Part shown: one piece after another, positions 38,897 through 48,486 of the stretch | Numbering within the stretch: position 1 is the first letter of the stretch | Layout: the number at the start of each line of letters is the position of its first letter | From: Lachnospiraceae bacterium KM106-2 | Lineage (GTDB): Bacteria; Bacillota; Clostridia; Lachnospirales; Lachnospiraceae | Reading direction: 5' to 3' | NCBI GenBank assembly: GCA_009731425.1 | Contig: AP018794.1 | Span: forward strand, 1,309,960 to 1,373,959 | DNA: 64,000 nt | Translations under genes and position numbers: made by a program | Notes under the pieces: generated by a model | Databases searched by the model: none | Told to the model about the DNA's origin: nothing | What the model saw: only the letters and a program-made list of their open reading frames with translations

Positions 38897-39253
38897 AAAT
38901 TCATCTCCTTTTTTACACTTACCTTTTAACACCTTGTAATATGTATAATATTTCTTATTCTTGTAAAAAGTTATCAAATGGTCTTTCTTATATAGACACA
39001 TTATACAACGAACCTTTGGATTTTTCACAATTATTTTTCACTTTCACTAAATCATTTTACGAAAGTGAAAAGTTATATTATGTTTAAAAAAGTTACAACC
39101 TTTCACTTTTCAAACCTTTTTTGGAGAATGATATAACTTTTTTACACCGAATGAAACCTTATGAGATTTACAGGTACTATTTTTAGCTTTAGTATCTTAA
39201 TATAGTTATTGCGCGCAAACTAAAAACTAAATAAGAAAAATGGGGATGGTAAG
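38897..39253. promoter_or_regulatory. Divergent control region with two palindromes
   Basis: No gene is seen in this 357-base interval. TTTTCACTTTC (39035-39045) and GAAAGTGAAAA (39061-39071) are 11-bp inverted arms, and a third TTTCACTTTTC copy follows near 39100. A CG-centred palindrome, TTGCGCGCAA (39209-39218), resembles operators of LacI-family proteins, including CcpA sites, and lies 36 bases before the binding-protein ATG. Their roles are inferred. Confidence 0.55.
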
Positions 39254-40861
39254 ATGAAGAAAAAATTTATTTCGTTACTTATGGCTTCCTGTATGACAGC
39301 TACTCTTTTGACTGGTTGTGGCTCTAGTTCTACCAATACCGTCAAAAAAGATGCTAGTGGTAAAGTCGCATTGACCGCAGTTGTATTAAAGCATCCACTG
39401 ACTAAAAAGATGGCTAAGATCAAATGGTTAAAGAATATTGCTGACAAAGCCGGCATTTCGGTCAAATACGAAGAGATCTCTGCTGACTGGGATCAGAAGA
39501 AAGGTGCTCTTCTATCAAGTGGTGATATTCCTGATCTACTCATCGGAGCCGGTGGTTTAACCGATGCTGACTTTGTTACCTATAAAGGATTATTCGAAGA
39601 CATGTCTCAGTACATTAATGAAAAAGATACTCCTAACATCTATAAGATGTTTAAAGATAATCCTGAATTAAAAGCGATCTCAACACAAAGTGATGGAAAG
39701 ATCTATTCATTACCAAAGTATCAGCAATACTGGCCTTGTACGGCAACTCGTCAGTTCATTAATAAACAATGGCTTAAGAATCTTGGTTTAAAAGAACCTA
39801 CCACTTTAGATGAATTATATAATGTATTATTAGCATTTAAAGAAAAGGATGCCAACGGAAATGGCGATCCTAATGATGAAATTCCAATGGATTGGGGTCC
39901 TGGATTTGGATATTATCATGCAACTAATATGTTAGGCGGTGCTGGTATCACATTATCCGAAGGCAGCTTCTATGGTTACTTTGCAGAAGACGGCAAGATC
40001 AAGAACTTCTTCACCGATGATCGTTATAAAGAATTAGTATCTTTCTTACATAAATGCTACAAAGCAGGTTTGATCAATAAAGAAGTATTTACACAAGATT
40101 ACACAACTTATCAATCCGTTGCACGTGGTAAAGGTGATACTGGTAAAGTCGGTTTCTCCTTTGGCTGGGAACGTTCCGATCGTTTCGGCAACAAGTTAAA
40201 AGATCAATATGAAGTGTTAGCACCTGTTAAATTCTCCGCAGATCAGAAAGAAAATGTTTCTTGGTCTTATGATTATAATAGTTTGAACTACTCAGGCAAC
40301 ATGATCTCCTTATCTTCAAAATGTTCTGATAAGAAAGCTGCTATGAAGTTCATCGATTCTTTCTACCAACCAGAAACAAGTGTTCAAGTATTATTCGGTG
40401 ATGAAGGAACTTGTGTCAAGAAAGAAAGCGATACTGAATACTCCGTATTAGCTCCTACGGATAAAAACACTGATCCTGGTACTTGGAAATGGACAAATTC
40501 ATTAGCTGATGATGGTCCTCTTTATCTTCCAAAGAGTATCAAAGTAAATTTAGGCACGGATATGGCTTCCAACGCAAAAGATACCAAAGTATTCGATGAT
40601 GTCTTTGCAAATGTTGATTTAACAAAGAATGTAGTTCCATTTGTATTCTTAAAATACAGTGAAGAAGATAATAGTAAACTTTCCTTAACTAATACAAACA
40701 TCACAAATGTATGTCAGGCACAATTCGCTACTTGGGTTGCTGAAGGCGGTGTTGAAAAAGGTTGGGATTCTTATCTAAAAAAAGCAAAAGAGACTGGCAT
40801 TGAAGATGGAATTGCAATTACACAGAAATATTATGATAAATATATAAAAGCTAATCATTAA
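39254..40861 (+). CDS. Extracellular sugar-binding lipoprotein, LplA type
   Basis: The 535-aa protein has a lipoprotein signal with LLTGC (Cys22) and the long solute-binding fold used with LplB/LplC permeases. This includes PDLLIGAGGL, an EF-hand-like DANGNGDPNDE stretch and LPKYQQYWP. It is the first gene of an operon with two permeases and a GH127 enzyme, so it probably binds beta-arabino- or related oligosaccharides. The ribosome binding site (GGGGATGG) is modest. A partial-terminator hairpin follows. Confidence 0.93.
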   Translation: MKKKFISLLMASCMTATLLTGCGSSSTNTVKKDASGKVALTAVVLKHPLTKKMAKIKWLKNIADKAGISVKYEEISADWDQKKGALLSSGDIPDLLIGAGGLTDADFVTYKGLFEDMSQYINEKDTPNIYKMFKDNPELKAISTQSDGKIYSLPKYQQYWPCTATRQFINKQWLKNLGLKEPTTLDELYNVLLAFKEKDANGNGDPNDEIPMDWGPGFGYYHATNMLGGAGITLSEGSFYGYFAEDGKIKNFFTDDRYKELVSFLHKCYKAGLINKEVFTQDYTTYQSVARGKGDTGKVGFSFGWERSDRFGNKLKDQYEVLAPVKFSADQKENVSWSYDYNSLNYSGNMISLSSKCSDKKAAMKFIDSFYQPETSVQVLFGDEGTCVKKESDTEYSVLAPTDKNTDPGTWKWTNSLADDGPLYLPKSIKVNLGTDMASNAKDTKVFDDVFANVDLTKNVVPFVFLKYSEEDNSKLSLTNTNITNVCQAQFATWVAEGGVEKGWDSYLKKAKETGIEDGIAITQKYYDKYIKANH

Positions 40862-40869
40862 TTGTTCTC

Positions 40870-40905
40870 ATGGCGGTTTGCATTCTGTGCCAACCGCCAT
40901 TTTTA
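40870..40905 (+). other. Intercistronic hairpin after the LplA-type gene
   Basis: ATGGCGGTT (40870-40878) and AACCGCCAT (40892-40900) pair and are followed by T5. It sits between the binding-protein and permease genes and likely gives partial termination, keeping binding-protein expression high. Confidence 0.7.
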
Positions 40906-40925
40906 AATAACTAGGAGGATTCGCT

Positions 40926-41873
40926 ATGGTAAAAAACAAAAAAAATGTAATTGCCACAAATAAAAAGAAACGTGGTTTGATTCACTCGTTAAAAAATGAT
41001 TATCAACTCTGGATCATGCTATTACCTGCTATCATCGTCATCTTGCTATTTAACTACTTACCGATGTATGGTATCCAGCTTGCCTTTCGCGAGTACGACT
41101 TTACAAAAGGGATCACAGGCGGTGCATTTGTAGGATTAAAATATTTCAAGCAATTCATAACTAACTTTCAGTTCTTCACTTTGATGAAGAATACCGTTAC
41201 CCTTTGTCTTGCCAATATTATTTTCGGTTTTCCGGCTCCAATTATCTTAGCATTGATGATCAATCAGATTCGGAAAAAGAGATTAAAAGGCATCTTACAG
41301 ACAACCGTATATCTTCCACACTTTATCTCTATGGTTGTTATGGTTTCCTTACTTCTTGTTTTATTAAACTCAAATACTGGTGTGATCGGTAAATTCTTAT
41401 CCTTTACAGGACTTGCTAAATTCAATCTGATCGGATCTACTGCTACTTTCTTAGGTGTTTATGTTGTATCAGAGATCTGGCAGCACTGTGGCTGGAACAG
41501 CATCATATATCTATCCGCTCTCTCTTCGGTTGATACCGGTTTATATGACGCCTGTAAGATCGATGGCGCAAACCGTTTCCAGATTGTTCGCTATGTCGAT
41601 ATTCCAGCTTTAGTTCCAACCATCGTAATCTTATTTATCTTACAGATGGGAAATATTTTAAATACTGGTTTTGAAAAGATCTTCTTAATGCAGAATAACC
41701 TAAACCTACCCGTTTCAGAAGTTATCTCTACTTATACTTATAAGATCGGTATCAAATCCAACCAGTTCAGCTATTCTGCCGCTATTGGCTTATTTAATAC
41801 GCTGATCAACTTTATCTTTTTGATCGCCGTGAATAAGTTTTCCAAGAAAGCAGCTGACATTAGCATTTTCTAG
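40926..41873 (+). CDS. ABC transporter permease, LplB type
   Basis: The 315-aa protein has six membrane helices with the family's NYLPMYGIQLAFREYDF opening and the EAA-like loop YDACKIDGANRFQIVRYVDIP (about 215-235). It pairs with the LplC-type permease 17 bases downstream. AGGAGGAT precedes the ATG. The ATPase must be supplied from elsewhere. Confidence 0.94.
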   Translation: MVKNKKNVIATNKKKRGLIHSLKNDYQLWIMLLPAIIVILLFNYLPMYGIQLAFREYDFTKGITGGAFVGLKYFKQFITNFQFFTLMKNTVTLCLANIIFGFPAPIILALMINQIRKKRLKGILQTTVYLPHFISMVVMVSLLLVLLNSNTGVIGKFLSFTGLAKFNLIGSTATFLGVYVVSEIWQHCGWNSIIYLSALSSVDTGLYDACKIDGANRFQIVRYVDIPALVPTIVILFILQMGNILNTGFEKIFLMQNNLNLPVSEVISTYTYKIGIKSNQFSYSAAIGLFNTLINFIFLIAVNKFSKKAADISIF

Positions 41874-41890
41874 AAAGAAGGGATTCCGAT

Positions 41891-42784
41891 ATGTTTAAAA
41901 ACTTAAAATATAAATCAAGATCAGATATTATCTTCGATGCGATCGTTATTATCTTTTCGATTCTGATCTTCTTCATTGTAGCTTATCCACTATTCTTCGT
42001 TATTATCGCATCAATCAGTAATTCAACTTTAGTCTCTCAAGGTAAAGTTATCTTTTTACCAAAAGGGATCAACTTTTTTGGATATAAGCAGGTCTTTGGA
42101 GACGCCAGAATCTGGAAAGGCTATCTAAATACCATTCTATATACGGTCTTTGGTACGATTGTGAACTTAGCCGTTACCATACCTGCCGCCTATGCACTCT
42201 CCAGGAAGAACTTCAGACCAAGAAGATTCATCATGTTCTTCTTTACCTTCACGATGTTCTTTAATGGTGGTTTGATCCCAACTTATATGGTCATGAAACA
42301 ATTAGGATTCATCAATAATATCCTTGTTTTCATCATTCCAGGTGCATTAAATGTCTACAACTTGATCATCACTAGAAGTTTCTTCGAGAATTCTATTCCG
42401 GACGAACTTTATGAAGCTGCTTCTCTTGATGGATGTTCCCACTTCGCATTCTTAACGAAGATCGTATTACCATTATCAAAAGCCGTTGTCTCTGTTATCG
42501 CACTTTATTATCTAGTCGGCCATTGGAACGATTTCTTTACAGGATTGATCTACATTCGTGATTCGGTTTTATTACCACTTCAAAATGTATTACGTGAAAT
42601 CTTAATTTCTAACCAAGTATTTTCTGCTGGCTCCGGTTCGGTTGGAAATGGATATGCACAACAATATGCAGATCAGGTAAAATATGCTATCATCATTGTA
42701 TCAACACTTCCAATCTTGGTTGTCTATCCTTTTATTCAGAAATATTTCGATAAAGGTATTATGATCGGCGCCATCAAAGGCTAA
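41891..42784 (+). CDS. ABC transporter permease, LplC type
   Basis: The 297-aa protein has six membrane helices and the loop YEAASLDGCSHFAFLTKIVLP (about 176-196). FFFTFTMFFNGGLIPTYM is typical of LplC/YtcP permeases. It partners the preceding gene and is followed after 25 bases by the GH127 gene. Confidence 0.94.
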   Translation: MFKNLKYKSRSDIIFDAIVIIFSILIFFIVAYPLFFVIIASISNSTLVSQGKVIFLPKGINFFGYKQVFGDARIWKGYLNTILYTVFGTIVNLAVTIPAAYALSRKNFRPRRFIMFFFTFTMFFNGGLIPTYMVMKQLGFINNILVFIIPGALNVYNLIITRSFFENSIPDELYEAASLDGCSHFAFLTKIVLPLSKAVVSVIALYYLVGHWNDFFTGLIYIRDSVLLPLQNVLREILISNQVFSAGSGSVGNGYAQQYADQVKYAIIIVSTLPILVVYPFIQKYFDKGIMIGAIKG

Positions 42785-42809
42785 CTAACTATTATGAAGG
42801 AGTATAACT

Positions 42810-45062
42810 ATGAGCACAACACGATTTATGAAACTGCAAAGCGTTCCCTTAAGTGACATTACAATTACGGACGCCTATTTAGACAATGCATTTCAAAAAG
42901 AGCTAAATTACCTGAAATCACTGGATCCAGATCGACTTCTTGCTGGTTTCAGACTTACCAAAGGACTTCCCTCACCCGCTAAACGCTACCTCGGATGGGA
43001 ATCAACCGAAATCCAAGGACATACACTTGGACACTATTTAACTGCACTTGCACAAGCTTTTGCTTCGACGAGTGATAACAAGATTTATAGCATGCTGGAT
43101 TATCTCATTCGTGAATTGTCCAAATGCCAATTTGATTCCGGCTATCTATTTGCTTCACCAGAAGAAATCTTTGATCGAGTGGAACAAAAAAAGCCTGCAT
43201 GGGTACCATGGTATACCATGCATAAGATTCTCTCCGGTCTCATCTCCGCTTACGAATTAGCCGGTTTAAAACAAGCTCTTACCATTGCAGAACGACTGGG
43301 AACCTGGATCGCCAATCGTTGCAAATCCTGGGATACCGACACTCAAAAGCAAGTATTATCCGTCGAATATGGTGGTATGAATGATTGCCTCTATCAACTT
43401 TATCATCATCTTCCACAAGCAGACTTTCTATTTGCTGCCCATCAATTTGATGAAATCGAGCTATTCCAATCCATCCACGATGGAACGGATATTTTAAATG
43501 GCCTCCATGCAAACGCGACCATTCCTAAGATCATTGGCGCACTTAACCGTTATGTTGTGTTAGGGAATGATGAAACCTTCTACCTTGATACCGCAAAATC
43601 ATTTTGGGATATGGTAGTCTCTCATCACAGCTATATTACTGGTGGCAACAGCGAATGGGAACATTTTGGTGAACCTGATATTCTTGATGCCGAGCGAACC
43701 AGCTGTACGTGTGAGACTTGTAATACTTACAATATGTTAAAACTTAGCAAGCGTCTCTATCAAGTAACCGGAGAACGAAAATATATGGACTTTTACGAAC
43801 AAACCTATCAAAATGCCATTCTCTCTTCCCAAAATCACAAAACCGGAATGACGACTTACTTTCAGCCTATGGCAACCGGCTACTTTAAAGTATACAGTTC
43901 CCCTTACGACCATTTCTGGTGCTGTACCGGCAGCGGTATGGAGAACTTCACCAAACTAGCCGATGGAAACTATTTCACCATGAGAGACCGCCTTTATATC
44001 AATCGTTACATAAGCTCAACCGTAAAATGGCCCGAAAAAGACATTGTAATATCTGTGAAAACGGAATTACCCTACACACAGATCACAATGGACCTTTCCT
44101 GCGAAAGCCCTACCAAAGCAACCATAGCGCTTCGTCTTCCATCCTGGCTTACCGCTTCAATCAAATTACAGTTAAATGATACGACAGAGCCTCTGTACCG
44201 CACCGTTAACGGTTACGCTCTCATTGAGAGGACTTGGACAACCGGAGATCACTTAACGATTGATCTACCAACCCAGATTAGCTACCAATCTCTTCCTGAT
44301 AACTCACATGCCGTTGCCTTTTATTATGGTTCCATTGTCTTAAGCGCTCCACTCGGTGCCAAAAATATGACAACAACCACAACCGGTGTTAATGTTACAG
44401 TACCAACGAAGGATTTTTACATCAAAGATTATCTCGTACTTAACACAGATTCCGTAGAAGAATGGCTGCAAGACCTGCCAGCACATCTTGTGCAAGACAA
44501 AAAAAACTTCTTATTTAGATTAAACGGAACCGATGAAGATAAGAACCTGAGCTTCACTCCTCACTTTAGCCTATATGACCAAAGATACGGACTCTATTGG
44601 CAACTCTTTAAAAAAGAGGATGAAACATTAAAAGAAAAACTAAAAGCCAAACAAGAACATGATCGAATCGCAAAAAGCTTCGTAGATATCATTCCGATTG
44701 GAAACGACCAATACGAATTAGCCCATCAGATCAAAGGAGAACGCACCGATGCCTCCAACGAAAATGGACATCCATACCGCTACATAGAAACCGATGGATA
44801 TGTAACCTATCAAATGCACATTAAGGAAAAACGCCCACTCTATCTGGTACTGACTACGAAAGAACCAACCTGTGAGATCACACTTAATGAATTCCAGTTA
44901 GCTCTTCCAGAATTACAAACAGGAAAAGAGGATTACTCAAAACTGATCATCCCTTTACCTGATAGCCTATTACAAAACAAAAAAGAATTTACACTCACCA
45001 TCCGGTCCAAGAACGGCGTATTTAAAATGTACGATGAACTTTATATCCGAACAGAAATCTAA
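42810..45062 (+). CDS. Beta-L-arabinofuranosidase, GH127
   Basis: The 750-aa protein has the (alpha/alpha)6-barrel signatures LGWESTEIQGHTLGHYLTAL (61-80) and YGGMNDCLYQLY. It keeps the zinc/catalytic set known from HypBA1-type enzymes: Glu302, Cys304, Cys371 and Cys372 (CETC and CCTGSGMENF), with the Cys nucleophile. It has no signal peptide. It removes beta-L-arabinofuranose, found on plant extensins and arabinans, from imported oligosaccharides. GAAGGAG precedes the ATG and a strong terminator follows. Confidence 0.95.
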   Translation: MSTTRFMKLQSVPLSDITITDAYLDNAFQKELNYLKSLDPDRLLAGFRLTKGLPSPAKRYLGWESTEIQGHTLGHYLTALAQAFASTSDNKIYSMLDYLIRELSKCQFDSGYLFASPEEIFDRVEQKKPAWVPWYTMHKILSGLISAYELAGLKQALTIAERLGTWIANRCKSWDTDTQKQVLSVEYGGMNDCLYQLYHHLPQADFLFAAHQFDEIELFQSIHDGTDILNGLHANATIPKIIGALNRYVVLGNDETFYLDTAKSFWDMVVSHHSYITGGNSEWEHFGEPDILDAERTSCTCETCNTYNMLKLSKRLYQVTGERKYMDFYEQTYQNAILSSQNHKTGMTTYFQPMATGYFKVYSSPYDHFWCCTGSGMENFTKLADGNYFTMRDRLYINRYISSTVKWPEKDIVISVKTELPYTQITMDLSCESPTKATIALRLPSWLTASIKLQLNDTTEPLYRTVNGYALIERTWTTGDHLTIDLPTQISYQSLPDNSHAVAFYYGSIVLSAPLGAKNMTTTTTGVNVTVPTKDFYIKDYLVLNTDSVEEWLQDLPAHLVQDKKNFLFRLNGTDEDKNLSFTPHFSLYDQRYGLYWQLFKKEDETLKEKLKAKQEHDRIAKSFVDIIPIGNDQYELAHQIKGERTDASNENGHPYRYIETDGYVTYQMHIKEKRPLYLVLTTKEPTCEITLNEFQLALPELQTGKEDYSKLIIPLPDSLLQNKKEFTLTIRSKNGVFKMYDELYIRTEI

Positions 45063-45103
45063 AAAAGATCCATACAGAAAATTATCTGTATGGATCTTTT
45101 TTT
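45061..45103. terminator. Terminator of the GH127 operon
   Basis: AAAGATCCATACAGA and TCTGTATGGATCTTT form long perfect arms followed by T-rich sequence, beginning at the GH127 stop codon. The following interval 45104-45497 has an IS fragment and one hairpin repeat but no intact gene. Confidence 0.92.
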
Positions 45104-45141
45104 GCTATAAAACTCATCAGCAATCACACCTACAGCTACAA

Positions 45142-45318
45142 CTATAGTGGTTCACTGTAAAGACAAAATTTTGATGGCTCTATTAAGGCATTAATAACCA
45201 TTCTGGTATCAAATGTATCATCGTGCGTAATTAACTGACCAACCTTTTTAGCCCTAAGTAGTTGAATCACTAGATCTGATTTAAATTTTGCTGTAAAATT
45301 TCTTCTTTGCCTGGACAT
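45142..45318 (-). pseudogene. IS3-family transposase remnant
   Basis: A 58-codon minus-strand frame begins SRQRRNFTAKFKSDLVIQLL, the typical N-terminus of IS150/IS3-group OrfA. After about 30 residues it jumps to a segment (FDTRMVINALIEP) resembling the middle of the OrfB integrase core and then stops. This suggests an internal deletion of most of a transposase. No intact copy is in the window. Sequence upstream (about 45321-45395) may include the old element end. Confidence 0.6.
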
Positions 45319-45460
45319 ATTAATGAATCCTTTCTTACGAGATAATGTTAGTATATCAGATTCATTACAAAACGTCCGAAAAGGTGTCTAAATTTATGAG
45401 AGCATAATAATCTCCCTTATCACTATAGATATACTAATGTAAATATCTACTTTCCGTAAT

Positions 45461-45504
45461 CTCCACACTACTTATGGTACGGTTCTCCGTATCAGTATCA
45501 AGGG
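45461..45504 (+). repeat. Hairpin repeat, copy 1
   Basis: The core GGTACGGTTCTCCGTATC (45476-45493) is a 7-bp hairpin inside a conserved frame starting CTCCACACTACTTATG. It overlaps the 3' end of the HAD gene. Related copies are at 50176, 50974 and, truncated, 54627, all in the same orientation. Confidence 0.65.
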
Positions 45505-46160
45505 CATACCCTTTCAATAGCCTCTGCTTCCATTAATTTCAGAATATCATCTATTTTAATATCTGCACATTGCAATTCTTCTTCGCTTCCATATCCATAG
45601 GTGCATCCAATCGAAGATACTCCATGTTTTATTGCAATCTCCATATCTTGATATCGATCACCGATTACAATAAACTCACCCTCATGATACTTTTTTATCT
45701 CTTCAAAAATTTTATATTTAGGTCTAAATCCATACTCTTCTGAAGTATAAAATGCAGAAAAGTATTTATCCAAAGAGAATGTTTCCTTATGTGCCTCTAA
45801 ATATGATACCTTACAATTGCTTAATAAAAGCAACTTATATCCTTTTTCTATTAAACCCTCTAATGTTTCAGAAGTTCCTTTATACAGTTTTGCATGTCCT
45901 TCTTCAATTAATCGAAGCATCTCTGCTCCGATTAATTGACTGCAAGTGTTCACTTCCTCTTTCGAAAGTTTGGGCATAAAAGTATTCCACATCTCCTTGA
46001 CATTAAAGCCTAGCCAATATGCTATTTCTTCATCCGTATAGATGACAGGTTCTTTTAAACCTTTTTGCTCCAGATACTGCATTGCTTTACGAAATGCTGG
46101 TGCGTATATTTTCAGACTTTCATGGATTGTTCCATCATAGTCAAACAATAAATTTACCAT
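45498..46160 (-). CDS. HAD-family phosphatase at the end of the riboflavin operon
   Basis: The 220-aa protein has HAD motif I DYDGT (7-11), motif II LLLSN (about 112-116), motif III Lys near FRPKYK and motif IV GDRYQDMEIA, with a helical cap between. The ATG lies one base after the ribH stop, so it is part of the rib operon. Riboflavin synthesis needs a phosphatase to dephosphorylate the ribitylaminouracil phosphate between RibD and RibH, a step done by HAD enzymes such as YcsE and YbjI. The position makes this the natural candidate here; the assignment is inference. Confidence 0.85.
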   Translation of the reverse strand: MVNLLFDYDGTIHESLKIYAPAFRKAMQYLEQKGLKEPVIYTDEEIAYWLGFNVKEMWNTFMPKLSKEEVNTCSQLIGAEMLRLIEEGHAKLYKGTSETLEGLIEKGYKLLLLSNCKVSYLEAHKETFSLDKYFSAFYTSEEYGFRPKYKIFEEIKKYHEGEFIVIGDRYQDMEIAIKHGVSSIGCTYGYGSEEELQCADIKIDDILKLMEAEAIERVCP

Positions 46161-46161
46161 A

Positions 46162-46629
46162 TTAACTCTCTAACTCATGAATAAGATTTACCATCTCTAT
46201 CGCTCCAACTGCACAATCATATCCTTTATTTCCCGCTTTCGTTCCTGCTCTTTCAATTGCTTGTTCGATATTTTCAGTTGTTACTACACCAAACATTACA
46301 GGAATATCACTATTTAAAGAAACTGTTGCAATTCCCTTAGATACTTCACTACATACATAGTCATAATGTGTTGTATTTCCACGAATAACAGCTCCAAGGC
46401 AAATAACCGCATCGTATTTTTTACTCTTAGCCATCTTTGATGCAATTAAAGGTATTTCAAAGGCTCCCGGCACCCAAGCAACATGAATATCCTCTTCTTT
46501 TACATCATGGCGAGTCAAGGCATCCATGGCACCGGATAATAATTTGGATGTAATAAACTCGTTAAATCTTGCTGCTACAATTCCTACTTTAATTCCTTTT
46601 GATACTAAATTTCCTTCATATACTTTCAT
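46162..46629 (-). CDS. ribH: 6,7-dimethyl-8-ribityllumazine synthase
   Basis: The 155-aa protein has [41 protein letters not shown] with the catalytic His, and [12 protein letters not shown], as in all lumazine synthases. It condenses the ribitylaminouracil with dihydroxybutanone phosphate. It is the fourth gene of the operon, 15 bases after ribBA, and is preceded by AGGAGA. Confidence 0.97.
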   Translation of the reverse strand: MKVYEGNLVSKGIKVGIVAARFNEFITSKLLSGAMDALTRHDVKEEDIHVAWVPGAFEIPLIASKMAKSKKYDAVICLGAVIRGNTTHYDYVCSEVSKGIATVSLNSDIPVMFGVVTTENIEQAIERAGTKAGNKGYDCAVGAIEMVNLIHELES

Positions 46630-46644
46630 TTTACTAATCTCCTC

Positions 46645-47847
46645 TTATTGAATATTTAAATAGTGACCCATTTTTATTTTTTTTGTTCTTAAATAGATAA
46701 TATCATGCGGATTCGGTTCAATTTGAATTGAAATTCGTTCTGTAATCGTTATTCCATATCCAGTTATCTGTTGAACCTTATCTGGATTATTCGTAAGCAA
46801 GCGAATACTTTTTACACCTAAATCTTTTAACATCTGAGCAGCAATATAGTACTCACGTAAGTCCTCTGGAAATCCTAAGGATAGATTTGCTTCTGAAGTA
46901 TCTAGTCCATCCTCTTGAAGTTCATATGCCTTTAACTTATTAATCAGACCTATTCCCCTTCCTTCCTGACGCATATATAAAAGGATTCCTTTTCCCTCCT
47001 TCTGAATTCTCTTCATAGCTGCATCAAGCTGCTCACCACAATCACAACGAGAAGAACCAAATACGTCTCCTGTTAGACACTCTGAATGCACCCTGCAAAG
47101 AACAGATTCATTACTTGTAACATCTCCTTTTACAAGCGCTACATGATGTTCTCCATTTAACTTATTTACATAACCATATGCTTTAAAATCTCCATATTTC
47201 GTTGGTAACTTCGGTGATGCAATACATTCAACTAAGACCTCAGTCTTTTTACGATATTCTTGTAATTCTTTTATTGTAATAAACTTCATGTTCCATTTTT
47301 TTGAAAGTTCAATAAGTTCTGGGGTTCTCATCATCTTTCCATCTTCATTCATAATCTCACAGCAAAGTCCACAACTTTTTAAACCTGCAAGATGCATAAG
47401 ATCTACGGTTGCTTCCGTATGCCCATTTCTCTCAAGTACCCCATTCTTCTTTGCTATTAATGGGAACATATGCCCTGGTCTACGAAATTCCTCTGGCTTT
47501 GCCCCCTCAGCTACTGCTTTCATTGCTGTAATGCTGCGTTCCTCTGCAGAAATCCCAGTCGTTGTTTCAACATGGTCAATTGCTACCGTAAATGCAGTTT
47601 CATGATTATCTGTATTTTTTTCAACCATTGGTACTAATCCTAATTGATTACCGAGTTCAATGCTCATCGGCATACAGATCAGGCCTTTTCCATGAGTTGC
47701 CATAAAATTAATGTTCTCTGTAGTTGCAAACTCTGCGGCACATATAAAATCGCCTTCATTTTCACGATTTTCATCATCTGTTACAAGAATGATTTCTCCA
47801 TTCTTTAATGCCTCAAGGGCTTCTGGTATTGTGTTATATTCAAACAT
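46645..47847 (-). CDS. ribBA: Bifunctional dihydroxybutanone-phosphate synthase / GTP cyclohydrolase II
   Basis: The 400-aa fusion has an N-terminal RibB domain (1-200, [23 protein letters not shown] GHTEATVDL) and a C-terminal RibA domain. The latter has the zinc-binding C-x10-C-x-C ([14 protein letters not shown]) and the RQEGRGIGL motif. It supplies both substrates of the pathway from ribulose 5-phosphate and GTP. It is the third gene of the operon. Confidence 0.97.
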   Translation of the reverse strand: MFEYNTIPEALEALKNGEIILVTDDENRENEGDFICAAEFATTENINFMATHGKGLICMPMSIELGNQLGLVPMVEKNTDNHETAFTVAIDHVETTTGISAEERSITAMKAVAEGAKPEEFRRPGHMFPLIAKKNGVLERNGHTEATVDLMHLAGLKSCGLCCEIMNEDGKMMRTPELIELSKKWNMKFITIKELQEYRKKTEVLVECIASPKLPTKYGDFKAYGYVNKLNGEHHVALVKGDVTSNESVLCRVHSECLTGDVFGSSRCDCGEQLDAAMKRIQKEGKGILLYMRQEGRGIGLINKLKAYELQEDGLDTSEANLSLGFPEDLREYYIAAQMLKDLGVKSIRLLTNNPDKVQQITGYGITITERISIQIEPNPHDIIYLRTKKIKMGHYLNIQ

Positions 47848-47856
47848 AGTCTCCTC

Positions 47857-48486
47857 CTAAAATCCATATTTTCTTAAAAATGCTTCATCAATCTTACTTG
47901 GTTCTCCCAAGAATCTTTCTATATATTTTCCAACAATATCGTTTTCCAAGTTCACCACATCCCCGATTTTCTTTTGTGCTAAAATAGTCTCTTTCGCTGT
48001 ATGAGGAATGACGGATACTCGAAAGTAATCTCTTTCAGTACTAGCAACAGTAAGGCTAATGCCATCAATTGCAATAGAACCTTTCTCAACGATATACCGC
48101 ATCACATTGGGATTTGCTTGTATGGTGTACCAAATAGCATTATCGTCTCGTTCAATTCTGATAATTGTCCCCATCGCATCCACGTGCCCAGATACAATAT
48201 GCCCACCAAATCTTCCCTCAATGGCCATTGCTCGTTCTAAATTCACCTGACTTCCTGCTCGAAGTCCTCCTAATGAAGATCGTTTAAGTGTCTCATTCAT
48301 AACATCTGCTGTGAAACAATTATTGGCTATGGATGTTGCTGTTAGACAGACTCCATTGGTAGATACACTATCTCCAATCTTTAAATCCTCAAATATTTTT
48401 TCCGCTTGAATTGTCAGCACGGAGGATTTCGCACCCCTTCTGACTGAAACAACGCTTCCAATCTCCTCTATAATTCCAGTAAACAT
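47857..48486 (-). CDS. ribE: Riboflavin synthase, alpha subunit
   Basis: The 209-aa protein consists of two lumazine-binding repeats (1-96 and 97-195) starting MFTGIIEEIG, with GDSVSTNGVCLT in the first and GSIAIDGISLTV in the second. It makes riboflavin from two lumazine molecules. Its ATG overlaps the ribD stop (TAATG), so the two are translationally coupled. Confidence 0.97.
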   Translation of the reverse strand: MFTGIIEEIGSVVSVRRGAKSSVLTIQAEKIFEDLKIGDSVSTNGVCLTATSIANNCFTADVMNETLKRSSLGGLRAGSQVNLERAMAIEGRFGGHIVSGHVDAMGTIIRIERDDNAIWYTIQANPNVMRYIVEKGSIAIDGISLTVASTERDYFRVSVIPHTAKETILAQKKIGDVVNLENDIVGKYIERFLGEPSKIDEAFLRKYGF

